Source: Acholeplasmataceae bacterium UBA4853
Lineage (GTDB): Bacteria; Bacillota_I; Bacilli_A; Acholeplasmatales; Acholeplasmataceae
Direction of reading: 5' to 3'
DNA: 64,000 nucleotides
Assembly (NCBI GenBank): GCA_002399815.1
Contig: DHEJ01000038.1
Location: 3,648-67,647, forward strand
The notes under the pieces are model-generated. The model searched no databases and had not been told where the DNA came from. It saw nothing but the letters and a program-made list of their open reading frames with translations. The position numbers were made by a program, and so were the translations under genes. Positions 9,410-17,869 of the stretch are shown here, one piece after another (the stretch's first letter is position 1; each line of letters begins with the position of its first letter).

Positions 9410-10297
9410 TTATTTACCATAACCATATTTTGAAATAGTTGTTGGATCATTACGCCAATCTTTTTTCACTTTAACCCAAAGTGTCAAATGTACTTTTAAG
9501 TCAAAGATTTGATTAATCTCTTTTCTTGCTTCAGTACCAATCCGTTTTAATTTTTCACCTTGTTTACCAATTAAAATACCTTTTTGAGAGTCTCTTTCAA
9601 CAACAATTAGTGCATCCACATCTAATGTTTTTAACTCATCATTGGTAACCATACGTTCAATCATCACTGCAACACTATGTGGAACTTCTTGTTCTGTATA
9701 GTATAAAACTCTTTCTCTAATAATCTCACTCATTCTAGATTCATCCGTTTGATCAGTTAAATAATCTTTAGGATACATCATTGGTCCATCAACTAAATGC
9801 TTTGCTAAAGCCGCTTTTAAATGTACCAAATGCGTTTTATCTTTAGCTGAGATTGGAATGAATGCATCAAAATCCATCTGATTCATAAAACTAACAATAA
9901 TCTCATCAATCAATGACTTTTGACTTAATTCATCAATCTTATTAATTGCTAAAATAGTCGGTAAATGTGCTTCTTTGATTCTTGATAAAATCATTTCATC
10001 TGATTTATGAAACTTTTGATCAACAACCCATAAAATCATATCAGCATCCATCATAGAATCCAGTGCTGTTTTATCCATAGATTTACCTAAACCATGTAAA
10101 GGTTTATGCATACCTGGTGTATCAATAAAGACAAATTGATTATCATCTTCATTTAAGATACCTGTAATTCTAAAACGTGTTGTTTGAACTTTAGGTGAAG
10201 TTATTGCAATCTTTTCTCCAACTAAAGCATTTAATAATGTTGATTTACCGACATTGGGTTTACCAACAATTGCAATAAATCCAGATTTTTCAGCCAT
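9410..10297 (-). CDS. era: GTPase Era
   Basis: 295 residues. G1 GKPNVGKST (about 12-20), the G2 Thr region TTRFR, G3 DTPGMH, G4 NKID and G5 SAK are all present, followed by a C-terminal KH domain (GKQGEKLKRIGTEARKEI, near 245-262). Era binds the 3' end of 16S rRNA and assists 30S subunit assembly. The start overlaps the last base of the cdd stop. Length and all motifs are normal. Confidence 0.97.
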   Translation of the reverse strand: MAEKSGFIAIVGKPNVGKSTLLNALVGEKIAITSPKVQTTRFRITGILNEDDNQFVFIDTPGMHKPLHGLGKSMDKTALDSMMDADMILWVVDQKFHKSDEMILSRIKEAHLPTILAINKIDELSQKSLIDEIIVSFMNQMDFDAFIPISAKDKTHLVHLKAALAKHLVDGPMMYPKDYLTDQTDESRMSEIIRERVLYYTEQEVPHSVAVMIERMVTNDELKTLDVDALIVVERDSQKGILIGKQGEKLKRIGTEARKEINQIFDLKVHLTLWVKVKKDWRNDPTTISKYGYGK

Positions 10298-10689
10298 TAT
10301 ACTTTATCTTCTTCCAAATCAAAACCATAAGGTAATAATTCTTTAATTGATGTAGTTTTTGATTCACCTAATTGATTTGTTAAATAAATTGGTGTATTTT
10401 TAGGTAATAATTCACTCATAACTTGTCGACAAGCTCCACAAGGTGAAATAGGTTTTTTAGAATCCCCAATGATTGTAATTTCAACAATATCATTCACATC
10501 ATAGCCTTGAGAAATTAATGAAAACAATGCATTTCTTTCTGCACATGATGTTAAACCATAACTACCATTTTCAATATTTGCACCATGAATGTACTTACCA
10601 TTTTTTAATAAAATTGCAGCCCCAACTTTAAACTTTGAATATGGCACATATGCCTTTTTTTGAGCTTTTCTTGCTTCTTCTATATTCAT
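10297..10689 (-). CDS. cdd: Cytidine deaminase
   Basis: 130 residues, homotetrameric zinc-dependent cytidine deaminase of the pyrimidine salvage pathway. The catalytic motifs are NGSYGLTSCAERNAL (zinc Cys plus the proton-shuttling Glu) and SPCGACRQVM (two zinc Cys). GAAI near residue 23 and the start KAYVPYSKFKVGAA are typical of the family. It has a GAGG ribosome site. It lies in the ybeY-era gap where many Firmicutes also carry dgkA; dgkA is absent here. Confidence 0.96.
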   Translation of the reverse strand: MNIEEARKAQKKAYVPYSKFKVGAAILLKNGKYIHGANIENGSYGLTSCAERNALFSLISQGYDVNDIVEITIIGDSKKPISPCGACRQVMSELLPKNTPIYLTNQLGESKTTSIKELLPYGFDLEEDKV

Positions 10690-10693
10690 ATAC

Positions 10694-11119
10694 TTATCCT
10701 CTTTTTAAGTTTGCATTTTCTAATATTTGTTCTTGTAATGCAATCATTTCTTTTTCTTCTAATTCTGTATGATGATCATACCCTAATAAATGTAAATATC
10801 CATGTACTGCTAGAAATCCAACTTCTCGTTCATAGGTATGACCATATAACTCCGCTTGTATAAAAGCTTGTTCTAAACTAATAAAGATATCACCAAGTGA
10901 TGTATCAATCGGATCATCATTTGGAAAAGAAATTACATCGGTTGGCACATCTTTTTTACGATACGCTTTATTAATCTCTTTGATGCCTTCATTATCAACA
11001 AAAATGATTTGCATATTCTTTTTTTGTTTGATTGGTTTAAAAATTGTTCTTATCAATTTTTTTGTTTCTACAATATTTTGTTTAGTCTGATTATGAAAAT
11101 TAATTGTCATTGGCATCAT
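10694..11119 (-). CDS. ybeY: Endoribonuclease YbeY (rRNA maturation factor)
   Basis: 141 residues. The zinc-binding motif HGYLHLLGYDHH, matching the family HGxLHLxGYDH, lies near residues 105-116, and the conserved VISFP precedes it. YbeY processes the 3' end of 16S rRNA and takes part in ribosome quality control. It overlaps the phoH 3' end by 20 bases. Three nearby ATGs (11119, 11116, 11110) are possible starts. Family members usually begin near MTINFHN, so 11110 is a fair alternative; none has a strong ribosome site, in keeping with translational coupling. Confidence 0.93.
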   Translation of the reverse strand: MMPMTINFHNQTKQNIVETKKLIRTIFKPIKQKKNMQIIFVDNEGIKEINKAYRKKDVPTDVISFPNDDPIDTSLGDIFISLEQAFIQAELYGHTYEREVGFLAVHGYLHLLGYDHHTELEEKEMIALQEQILENANLKRG

Positions 11120-12053
11120 ATCTTTCTAATATCTTTTGAACCAGTGGATGACGTATGACATCTACTTTTTCAAAATAAATAATTTTTGTATCTTCTAAAT
11201 CATTTAAAATTCCTAATACTTCTTTTAATCCGGATTCTTTTTTATATCCTAAATCAACTTGTGAAGGATCTCCTGTAACAACCATAAAGCTAGAGAATCC
11301 TAATCTTGTTAAAAACATCTTCATTTGAGTTCTTGTTGTATTTTGTGCCTCATCTAATATAACAAATGCATTTTCTAAAGTACGCCCTCGCATATAAGCT
11401 AGTGGTGCAACTTCTATAACACCACGTTCTAGTAAGGATGTTGTTGTTGCCACCCCTAAAAAATCGTATAACGCGTCGTATAAAGGAATTAAATATGGGT
11501 CTACCTTTTCTTTTAAATCCCCTGGTAAAAACCCTAATGATTCCCCTGCTTCAACTGCTGGTCTTGTTAAAATTAACTTTTTAACTTTACCTTGTTTTAA
11601 GGCACTTACTGCATGTGCAACTGCTAAATAGGTTTTACCAGTTCCAGCAGGTCCTACCCCAAAAACTAAAGGATATTTTAATAATGCTTCACTATATGCT
11701 TTTTGATTAAATGTTTTAGCAACAATAGATTTACCTGTATCCGAAACTAAAATCTTTTTCTGTGACTTATATAAATCCAAGATGTTATCTAAACTATCAT
11801 TTTGAGCCATTTTAATAATGTATAAAACATCACGTTCTGATAGTAAAATTTTATGTTCCGCTAAATTCACTAATGTTTTAAAAATTTGATCTAGTAATTT
11901 TTTATATGAATCTGGTGCATCCACTACAATTTCATCTTTATGTATGGATACATCAAAACCAAAATGAGACTTAAAAACTGCTAGATTTTTATCCTCAACA
12001 CCTACTAATAATTGTAAAGTCTCAGCTTGATTTACTTTAATGTTTAATTTCAT
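11100..12053 (-). CDS. phoH: PhoH-family ATPase
   Basis: 317 residues. Walker A GPAGTGKT (134-141), the conserved RPAVEAGESLGFLPGDL block and Walker B FVILDEAQN are all visible. The N-terminal part (about 40-70) resembles the KH-like region of PhoH/PhoL. PhoH next to ybeY is widespread and suggests a role in RNA metabolism, though its exact activity is unsettled. It heads the housekeeping operon with a good GGAGG site. A possible promoter (TTGATG, 17 bases, TATAGT at 12071-12099) would leave almost no leader, so I consider that promoter doubtful. Confidence 0.93.
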   Translation of the reverse strand: MKLNIKVNQAETLQLLVGVEDKNLAVFKSHFGFDVSIHKDEIVVDAPDSYKKLLDQIFKTLVNLAEHKILLSERDVLYIIKMAQNDSLDNILDLYKSQKKILVSDTGKSIVAKTFNQKAYSEALLKYPLVFGVGPAGTGKTYLAVAHAVSALKQGKVKKLILTRPAVEAGESLGFLPGDLKEKVDPYLIPLYDALYDFLGVATTTSLLERGVIEVAPLAYMRGRTLENAFVILDEAQNTTRTQMKMFLTRLGFSSFMVVTGDPSQVDLGYKKESGLKEVLGILNDLEDTKIIYFEKVDVIRHPLVQKILERYDANDN

Positions 12054-12236
12054 TAAGCTTCCTCCAAATAACTATATATATTTTACCTCAAAACATCAAA
12101 AAATAACCGTATTAAGGTATATTTCTCATCCTTTTCCTTATTTTAATGATAATTGCTTACCTAGTCTATCATAATGTTTCATAAACATGGTTTTTTTCAT
12201 TAAATTCAGATTTATTTTCTTTATGCTGCTTTGACT

Positions 12237-12947
12237 TTATATATTAATTCGTTTTTGGTATATTTTATATAATAAAAGAATCAAAAAAATATTCACAATA
12301 AATCCTAATATATAATACCAAATTTCATTTAATAAATACGTACTTGGAATTAACGACATTGATACAATTCTAGCAACCCAAAATCCAGGTACAATCCCTA
12401 AGAATAATTCTTTCCAATCATTTATAAAAAGTGATAGTATCGGAATCAAAACAATGATTCCGGTTGCTTTCATAAAGACAAATCCTTCTACTTTATTTTT
12501 TGCAAATGCATTGATAAATAAGGCTAACATCGGTGCTTGTAAAGCTGCTAAAATTGAAATTCCAATCATTTGAAGTATTGAAGTATTTATTAAATTTGTA
12601 ATATAAATTAATAAAAAGGTTGACATAACACCAAGCATATAACTAAAAAGTAATTTGATTAGAATATAGTTAGATACTTTAATTGGTGTAATTTTTAAAC
12701 TAAATAAAACATGGTCATCTTGATCATCCAGTAACGTAAATCCGGTAATAGCACCAAACATAAAGCTAACCATTAAAACAAACAATAATGACACAATATT
12801 TGCAGCTAAATCTCCAGAATTATCCTTTAAATATGGAATTAAAAAATATGAAACAATACCAATAATGATAGGATATACCATAAAAAATGCATACATCTTA
12901 TCTCTAAAAATGTTTTTAATCTCATGAAGTAATACTCTTTTAAACAT
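12237..12947 (-). CDS. ABC-2 type transporter permease
   Basis: 236 residues with about six hydrophobic segments (near 20-35, 48-70, 95-115, 125-150, 158-175 and 210-230). The layout is that of ABC-2 permeases such as those of fluoroquinolone or lantibiotic exporters. It follows a second permease after two bases and shares the operon with an ATPase and a TetR regulator, so it is likely half of the membrane channel of an efflux pump. No binding residues can be named and the substrate is unknown. Confidence 0.8.
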   Translation of the reverse strand: MFKRVLLHEIKNIFRDKMYAFFMVYPIIIGIVSYFLIPYLKDNSGDLAANIVSLLFVLMVSFMFGAITGFTLLDDQDDHVLFSLKITPIKVSNYILIKLLFSYMLGVMSTFLLIYITNLINTSILQMIGISILAALQAPMLALFINAFAKNKVEGFVFMKATGIIVLIPILSLFINDWKELFLGIVPGFWVARIVSMSLIPSTYLLNEIWYYILGFIVNIFLILLLYKIYQKRINI

Positions 12948-12949
12948 GT

Positions 12950-13687
12950 TTATAATCCTCCATGTTTCAAGCTATAATACTTATATTTCGGTCTAATATA
13001 GTAAATATAACCCAATATTCCTAACGTAGTTAAAGATATCAAAGCTAGTATGGTAGATAAAGTAATTTCACTTGAAAAAGCTGCATTGATTAATTCATAG
13101 GCAGCATTAGCTGGTGTGATTAAAAGAATATAACCCCATATCTCTCCTTTGAAAAAAATATCAAGTTGATGCAATAAAGTAGGTATTGTAAGTATGAACG
13201 TATACATCATTACACCTAACAACATTGAAGTAAAATCTTTTGAATGGAAAGAAAATATAAAACCTAAAAGACTATGAAACATAATTGAAATAATTAATGA
13301 AATCACTAAATATAACCAGTTCACTTCAACTTGTTTAACAACATAAAAAACTAATACTATTAAAAGTGTTGAGATAAACATCTGAATGGTATTACCAATG
13401 ACTTTTGAAAGTATTTGAACATTTACAGATGTTGGAGTAACTAGTAACGTAGATATGGTTTGTTCACTTTTCTCAAAAAATAATATAGAACCAATAAAAA
13501 TGACACTCATCATCGTTGCATCAATAAAAATGATCATTGGTAACATGGTACTAAGTAATCCGATATCATCAATAAAATAAAGGAGTAAAAACCAAACTAA
13601 AGCAATCAAAAAAGACACTAAAGTAATTCTGTATTTATGTAATCTTTGGAGTTCTCCTTTAATTAGAAATACTAGATTGTTATTCAC
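12950..13687 (-). CDS. ABC-2 type transporter permease
   Basis: 245 residues, again about six membrane helices, with a lysine/tyrosine-rich C-terminus. The start is a GTG at 13687 that overlaps the stop of the ATPase gene as GTGA, so translation is coupled. It is similar in size and topology to the next permease, and the two probably form a heterodimeric membrane part. The early segment FEKSEQTISTLLVTP resembles the cytoplasmic coupling region of ABC-2 permeases. The transported compound cannot be inferred. Confidence 0.8.
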   Translation of the reverse strand: MNNNLVFLIKGELQRLHKYRITLVSFLIALVWFLLLYFIDDIGLLSTMLPMIIFIDATMMSVIFIGSILFFEKSEQTISTLLVTPTSVNVQILSKVIGNTIQMFISTLLIVLVFYVVKQVEVNWLYLVISLIISIMFHSLLGFIFSFHSKDFTSMLLGVMMYTFILTIPTLLHQLDIFFKGEIWGYILLITPANAAYELINAAFSSEITLSTILALISLTTLGILGYIYYIRPKYKYYSLKHGGL

Positions 13688-14538
13688 TTTGTTAACCCCA
13701 CACCAGTAACTTTAATGAATATCTCTTCTAAACTAGTTTCTCCACTATGGATTGTTTCAATCGATTTGGTTTTTAATATATTTATGAGTGCTTCATTTTG
13801 AGCGATATCATCCATTGAAAACTCACTCATCTTTGTTTGATTATCTTCTTTATACTCTACTTTTAAAGTTCTTTTACCATATTTTAATTTAAGATTTCTA
13901 GGTGAATCAATTTCTTTAATCTCTCCATCTACTATAAATGCAACACGGTCACATAACTGATCGATATCAGACATGATATGACTTGTTATAAATACAGTAC
14001 CTCCCTCATGCTTAAACTCTTTAATAAGGTTTTTTAAAATCATAGCATTCACAGGATCAAGGCCATTTGTTGGTTCATCTAAAAATAACATGTTTGGATG
14101 ATTAAGCATAGCTCTAACAAAGTTTAATCTAATCTTCATACCTTTGGAATATTCAGATACAAGTTTATCTTTATCCTCAAACAATCCAACTTTCTTCATC
14201 AAGTCTTCAACATCTATCGTATTTTTATATAGTTTTTGGAAAAATCTGATATTTTCCATGGCTGTAAGTTTAGAAAAATGAATCGGCATTTCAAAAGAAA
14301 CACCAATGTCTTCAAAGTAACTTTGATTCATTTGATTTAAACTTTTCCCATCATAAATGATGCTGCCTTCATAGTTTTCTAATAATTTAATTAATATTTT
14401 TTGAGTTGTACTCTTACCAGCTCCAGATGGACCTAAGAAACCAAATATTTCTCCTTTCTTAATTTCAAAAGAAATATTTTTTAGGGTGAGTTCTTTTTGT
14501 TTTGGATATGCATAACTTAGATTTTTTACACTAAACAT
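13684..14538 (-). CDS. ABC transporter ATP-binding protein (exporter)
   Basis: 284 residues. Walker A GPSGAGKST (about 36-44), the signature region YSKGMKIRLNF (a variant of LSGGM seen in ABC-2 ATPases) and Walker B MLFLDEPTNGLDP are clear. A C-terminal extension of about 70 residues follows the H-loop ITSHIM. It powers the two permeases downstream. Together with the TetR gene upstream this forms a four-gene efflux operon similar in layout to the mycobacterial Rv2688c-2686c fluoroquinolone exporter; that comparison is by architecture only. Confidence 0.92.
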   Translation of the reverse strand: MFSVKNLSYAYPKQKELTLKNISFEIKKGEIFGFLGPSGAGKSTTQKILIKLLENYEGSIIYDGKSLNQMNQSYFEDIGVSFEMPIHFSKLTAMENIRFFQKLYKNTIDVEDLMKKVGLFEDKDKLVSEYSKGMKIRLNFVRAMLNHPNMLFLDEPTNGLDPVNAMILKNLIKEFKHEGGTVFITSHIMSDIDQLCDRVAFIVDGEIKEIDSPRNLKLKYGKRTLKVEYKEDNQTKMSEFSMDDIAQNEALINILKTKSIETIHSGETSLEEIFIKVTGVGLTK

Positions 14539-15145
14539 GATTTACAATCCCCTTTTGTATAATATCAAGTACTTCATTAACCTTAGTTGCCCATAATGAT
14601 TCTTCATATGTTTCATAAATAAAACTGTCAATCGAAAGTTTGCTGGTAATTTCATGAGAAATCTCTGCAAGAATTAATGTATTTAAATCTTTTCTAACTA
14701 ACCCTTTATTTTGATCTTTTATAATCCAGTCTTGATATATCTTAATTACTTTAAGATTTAATCCACCTTGAGTTAACATACGTCTGTACTGTTCACTTTC
14801 AATCATCTTTTTTCCTACTAATACGAGTTCTGGATACGTTTTTTTAAATGTTATACCCGTTAAAAATAACTGCTTTATTCTTTCAATAAACGTTAAGTCT
14901 TCAGACATAAAGATATGATGAAACAGTGATTGTTTAAGTGTACCGATATATTCCACCATATACATAAATAAATCTAATTTATCATCAAAATACTGATAAA
15001 AAGAACCTCTTGAAATATTGGCATCTCTAATTATGTTCGCTATACTAATATGCTCATAGGTGTGTAGTGATAGTTCTTTTATAATAGCTGCAATAATTAA
15101 ATCTTTCTTTTTACTTTTTAAGTTTTTAAAAGTATCTGTTGGCAT
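14531..15145 (-). CDS. TetR-family transcriptional regulator
   Basis: About 204 residues. The N-terminal helix-turn-helix is visible in ISIANIIRDANISRGSFYQYF with the following DDKLDLF. The C-terminal domain is a ligand-binding helical bundle with no recognised specificity. I start it at the ATG at 15145, which has GGAGG five bases upstream; an in-frame TTG at 15157 overlaps that ribosome site and is unlikely. It is the first gene of the efflux operon, and a palindrome at its own transcription start (15160-15173) points to autorepression relieved by the exported compound. Confidence 0.9.
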   Translation of the reverse strand: MPTDTFKNLKSKKKDLIIAAIIKELSLHTYEHISIANIIRDANISRGSFYQYFDDKLDLFMYMVEYIGTLKQSLFHHIFMSEDLTFIERIKQLFLTGITFKKTYPELVLVGKKMIESEQYRRMLTQGGLNLKVIKIYQDWIIKDQNKGLVRKDLNTLILAEISHEITSKLSIDSFIYETYEESLWATKVNEVLDIIQKGIVNHV

Positions 15146-15159
15146 TACATCCTCCAATA

Positions 15160-15209
15160 TGACAATGGTGTCACATTTAGATTTTATGCTTTTATAACTA
15201 TTTTGTCAA
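15160..15209 (-). promoter_or_regulatory. Promoter and candidate TetR operator of the efflux operon
   Basis: A strong minus-strand promoter: TTGACA (15204-15209), 17 bases, TAAAAT (15181-15186). A palindrome, TGACA-ATGG-TGTCA (15160-15173), covers the predicted start of transcription just before the GGAGG site of the tetR gene. TetR repressors typically bind such sites in their own promoters. The binding itself is inferred. Confidence 0.75.
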
Positions 15210-15227
15210 CGATATTGGATTGATAAA

Positions 15228-15257
15228 AAAGAAAAAAGCATCAAATAAATGATGCTT
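15228..15257 (-). terminator. Intrinsic terminator of rpsU
   Basis: On the minus strand AAGCATCA and TGATGCTT pair around a 6-base loop (15236-15257) and are followed by a T-rich run (15228-15235). It lies 15 bases after the rpsU stop. Confidence 0.88.
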
Positions 15258-15271
15258 CTATTTCTATGAAC

Positions 15272-15445
15272 TTATTTTTTCTTAGTTCTAGCTGCTTTAG
15301 CTCTCATGCGACGATCTACGCCTGGTTTAATGTAGAATTCGCGTTTACGTGCTTCTGCGAGGGTGCCGTCTTTGGAAACGTTACGTTTAAAACGACGTAA
15401 TGCGTCTTCAATTGTTTCACCTTTGCGTACTTCTGTTTTAGGCAT
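15272..15445 (-). CDS. rpsU: 30S ribosomal protein bS21
   Basis: 57 residues beginning MPKTEVRKGETIEDALRRFK and ending in the basic ARTKKK tail. The start is the ATG at 15445, preceded by a GGAGG site; a longer reading from 15478 adds residues that do not belong to the family. bS21 binds the 30S platform near the anti-Shine-Dalgarno. It has its own consensus promoter and terminator, so it is a single-gene unit. Confidence 0.96.
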   Translation of the reverse strand: MPKTEVRKGETIEDALRRFKRNVSKDGTLAEARKREFYIKPGVDRRMRAKAARTKKK

Positions 15446-15487
15446 GTCTGCCCTCCTTCCACACGTTTGATATTTCAAACCTCATTT

Positions 15488-15516
15488 ATTATAAAACATT
15501 TTTGTTAATATGTCAA
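15488..15516 (-). promoter_or_regulatory. Sigma-A promoter of rpsU
   Basis: Perfect consensus on the minus strand: TTGACA (15511-15516), 17-base spacer, TATAAT (15488-15493), 43 bases upstream of the rpsU ATG. Confidence 0.92.
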
Positions 15517-15532
15517 AACTTTTTTTACTATC

Positions 15533-16207
15533 TTACAAAGAAAAAGCATTCAGTAACGGAATATGGGCTAGTTCCGTAGGTAGAATCAATTCCCCAAGAC
15601 TTACAAAGACTGCATTAAGTGATTTAAACAGTAATCTTTCTTCATCATCAATACCACCTTCAGGGCCAATGACTGCAACAATTTCTTCATTTTTATATAA
15701 TTTAACAACTTCACCTAATAAGTTTTCTTTTTCAGCTTCATCTAATATCAACAATACTTTATTTTTCAAGTTTATTTTGTTAATTGAATCGATAAAATCA
15801 ATAAACGGTAAAAAACTTCTTTTTGATAATTCAGCTGCTTCTTTAGAAATCTTATGTAATCTTTCTAATTTAAATGAAGCATTTGAAACTTTAGCAATAC
15901 TTCGTTTCATGGGCATAAATAAAATTGATTTCGCATTAAATAGTGTCGCATATTTAGTAACAGTTTCAAGTTTATCACCTTTAGGTAATCCTTGGACGAT
16001 TGTAATATTTAACATAGGGCATATACTTAATTTTTCCTTTAACTCAAAACTAACCATTTTATCATGAATGACTAAATCAGCTAGATAACACATACCTTCT
16101 TTACAAAGTTCAACTTCAGTTCCAGACTTAAAACGCATCACATTGATGATGTGATGTGTATCGTCTTTAGATATTTGATTGTTTAGGTCTAAAAAGTATC
16201 TTTGCAT
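15533..16207 (-). CDS. rsmE: 16S rRNA (uracil1498-N3)-methyltransferase RsmE
   Basis: 224 residues of the SPOUT class. The start MQRYFLD, the QGLPKGDKLETVTKYATLFN block (about 83-102) and the trefoil-knot motif IGPEGGIDDEE (about 180-190) are diagnostic, and LGxLILPTELA near the end forms the SAM-binding loop (GELILPTELAH here). RsmE methylates U1498 of 16S rRNA. The gene is slightly shorter than usual (about 240). It lies between secG and rpsU; in other Firmicutes rsmE usually follows prmA, which is absent here. Confidence 0.93.
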   Translation of the reverse strand: MQRYFLDLNNQISKDDTHHIINVMRFKSGTEVELCKEGMCYLADLVIHDKMVSFELKEKLSICPMLNITIVQGLPKGDKLETVTKYATLFNAKSILFMPMKRSIAKVSNASFKLERLHKISKEAAELSKRSFLPFIDFIDSINKINLKNKVLLILDEAEKENLLGEVVKLYKNEEIVAVIGPEGGIDDEERLLFKSLNAVFVSLGELILPTELAHIPLLNAFSL

Positions 16208-16228
16208 ACAAACTCCTTTTTATAAAAT

Positions 16229-16264
16229 AAAAAATGGGTACTCCAAATTGGAATACCCATTTTA
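16229..16264. terminator. Bidirectional terminator between secG and rsmE
   Basis: The stem AAAATGGGTA / TACCCATTTT with an inner TCCA/TGGA lies five bases after the secG stop. A-rich and T-rich flanks are present on both sides. In use it should end secG transcription. Confidence 0.85.
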
Positions 16265-16268
16265 TTGA

Positions 16269-16505
16269 TTAATTAAAGAATCGATCGATGGAGTTACTCC
16301 AAATAATCATTGCGAAAAATAAAATACTCATAATCAGCATAGATCTGTTTAAAAATACTTCAGCACCTTGTGATTTTCTATTCTTGAATAAATCTTGATT
16401 GCTACCAGTGAATGCTTCCATTACATCTTCTCTTGATGATTGTAATGCTGATGCACCGATCATTAGAAAACTTACTACAAATATAATCCAGTCTGCGAAT
16501 TGCAT
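16269..16505 (-). CDS. secG: Protein-export membrane protein SecG
   Basis: 78 residues with two membrane helices (about 5-22 and 53-70) separated by a polar loop. The loop LQSSREDVMEAFTG followed by RKSQGAEVFLNRS matches the SecG pattern of LLQ, a Gly/Ala-rich linker, and a Leu-x-Arg before helix 2. SecG supports SecYEG translocation. It stands alone with a strong promoter and AAGGAG ribosome site. Such small proteins diverge, so the call rests on pattern and size. Confidence 0.78.
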   Translation of the reverse strand: MQFADWIIFVVSFLMIGASALQSSREDVMEAFTGSNQDLFKNRKSQGAEVFLNRSMLIMSILFFAMIIWSNSIDRFFN

Positions 16506-16536
16506 ATATCATAACTCCTTATCATAAGCCTTATTC

Positions 16537-16566
16537 ATTATAACGGATTTTCACCTTAAAAGTCAA
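16537..16566 (-). promoter_or_regulatory. Sigma-A promoter of secG
   Basis: Minus-strand TTGACT (16561-16566), 18-base spacer, TATAAT (16537-16542), ending 31 bases before the secG ATG at 16505. Confidence 0.85.
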
Positions 16567-16652
16567 GAATGTTTGGCAAATTGTACCTATTTTAAATATA
16601 TATTTATGTTATATCCAAAAAATCAATCTAAATTGAATAATTTTTATACTGA

Positions 16653-17849
16653 TTAACTAAATACTTGCTCAATATCTTCGATCATTTGAAGTGTTGATTC
16701 AATCCCACCAGGTAATATATACCAACTATCTGCATTTAGAATATAGATAGCATTTACTTGTCCTGCTTTGGTGTTTTTAATTAATTGATTATTCATAATT
16801 AAATCAATGGCACCACTACTTCCTAATGCTTGACTACGATCTAATAAAAAGATAATACTTGGATTAACTGCAGATACATATTCAAAGCTTACAATATTCC
16901 CATGAGATTCTAAAGTTTGTGCTCCAGGATCACTTGGATTAAATCCAAATTCATTATAAATCACACCATATCTTGATCCACTACCAAAAACAGATAAATT
17001 ATCATCATTGACAAGTAAGAATAAAGCATCTTTTCCAGTAGATTTTTGTTTGATTGCTGTAACACTAAAATTGAATTCATCAATGTATGTATTCAGTTCA
17101 CTTTTTAAACTATAAAAGATTTTACCAAGATTTTCAAATACCTTAGTTTGTTTATCAAAACTAAAATTTGAATTAGAAACATCAACAATATCTGTATTTG
17201 GATATCTTTGTTTTAAAGTTTCATATAGATTTGAACTTCTACCACCAATAAAAATCATATCTGGCATCATTAAATCAAGTGCATCATAGTTAGGGACAAA
17301 TAACGTACCAACATTTGTGTATTTTGATTCATTATAAACACTGACCATTTCAGGTAAATTACTTTTTGGTAAACCAAAATGTGTAATACCAGTTTTACTT
17401 AAACCCAGAGTATTAAATATTTCAGCTACTTCTAATGCAAAACTAACAACCACTTTAGGTTCTACACATACTTCAATGGTTTCAACGACACTTTGGTAGG
17501 TTGGCTCATTTAAATTATTGACGCCATTTTGTTTAGAAACCGTATGCGTAATTTCAGTCACAAATTTAGCATATAACGTTGTATGATTAGACACTAAATC
17601 TGTTTCAAAATTCCAAAGATGTCTAAACATTTGATCTTTATACCAACCCTTAAATGTATAATCCTGGTAACTTGGTAGTTCGGGTTCTTGAATTAAATTT
17701 CCACTTTCTACTTGTTCACTATGGTATAAACTTGAATTACTTAATCTAAATTCAATGGTTGCAGTACCACTAAAGGTATTTTGTTCCATACAAGCACCAA
17801 GTGTCATGCCTAAAATTATGATACATAAAGCTAAATATATTTTTTTCAT
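16653..17849 (-). CDS. Siderophore-type ABC substrate-binding lipoprotein with an N-terminal InlB B-repeat
   Basis: 398 residues. A lipoprotein signal peptide ends in LGAC (lipidated Cys20). Residues about 28-96 form a single Listeria-Bacteroides (InlB B/Flg_new) repeat, seen in FKGWYKD, the WNFETD segment and TLYAKF. Residues about 112-398 are a class III periplasmic-binding fold close to YclQ/FatB/CeuE, with FGSGSRYGVIYNEFGF as landmark. It captures a ferric chelate for the permeases encoded upstream. The gene order permease-permease-ATPase-binding protein is that of yclNOPQ. An adhesin-type repeat fused to such a protein is unusual; it may act as a spacer above the membrane. Confidence 0.85.
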   Translation of the reverse strand: MKKIYLALCIIILGMTLGACMEQNTFSGTATIEFRLSNSSLYHSEQVESGNLIQEPELPSYQDYTFKGWYKDQMFRHLWNFETDLVSNHTTLYAKFVTEITHTVSKQNGVNNLNEPTYQSVVETIEVCVEPKVVVSFALEVAEIFNTLGLSKTGITHFGLPKSNLPEMVSVYNESKYTNVGTLFVPNYDALDLMMPDMIFIGGRSSNLYETLKQRYPNTDIVDVSNSNFSFDKQTKVFENLGKIFYSLKSELNTYIDEFNFSVTAIKQKSTGKDALFLLVNDDNLSVFGSGSRYGVIYNEFGFNPSDPGAQTLESHGNIVSFEYVSAVNPSIIFLLDRSQALGSSGAIDLIMNNQLIKNTKAGQVNAIYILNADSWYILPGGIESTLQMIEDIEQVFS

Positions 17850-17869
17850 CTACAATATTTCCTTTTTAT

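Noticed and set aside
12147..12209. Hairpin ATGTTT-CAT-AAACAT followed by a T run on the plus strand
   Set aside because: No plus-strand gene ends here and both neighbours are on the minus strand, so a terminator in this direction has nothing to terminate; probably chance in AT-rich DNA.
15146..15157. Upstream TTG start for the TetR regulator
   Set aside because: This codon overlaps the GGAGG ribosome site that serves the ATG at 15145.
15446..15478. Longer N-terminus for rpsU
   Set aside because: The first 11 codons overlap the GGAGG site and are not part of bS21, which begins MPKTEVR.
15510..16067. 185-codon plus-strand ORF opposite rsmE
   Set aside because: It lies entirely antisense to a well-conserved rsmE, is Ser/Asn-rich as expected of a mirrored low-GC gene, and has no promoter or ribosome site of its own.
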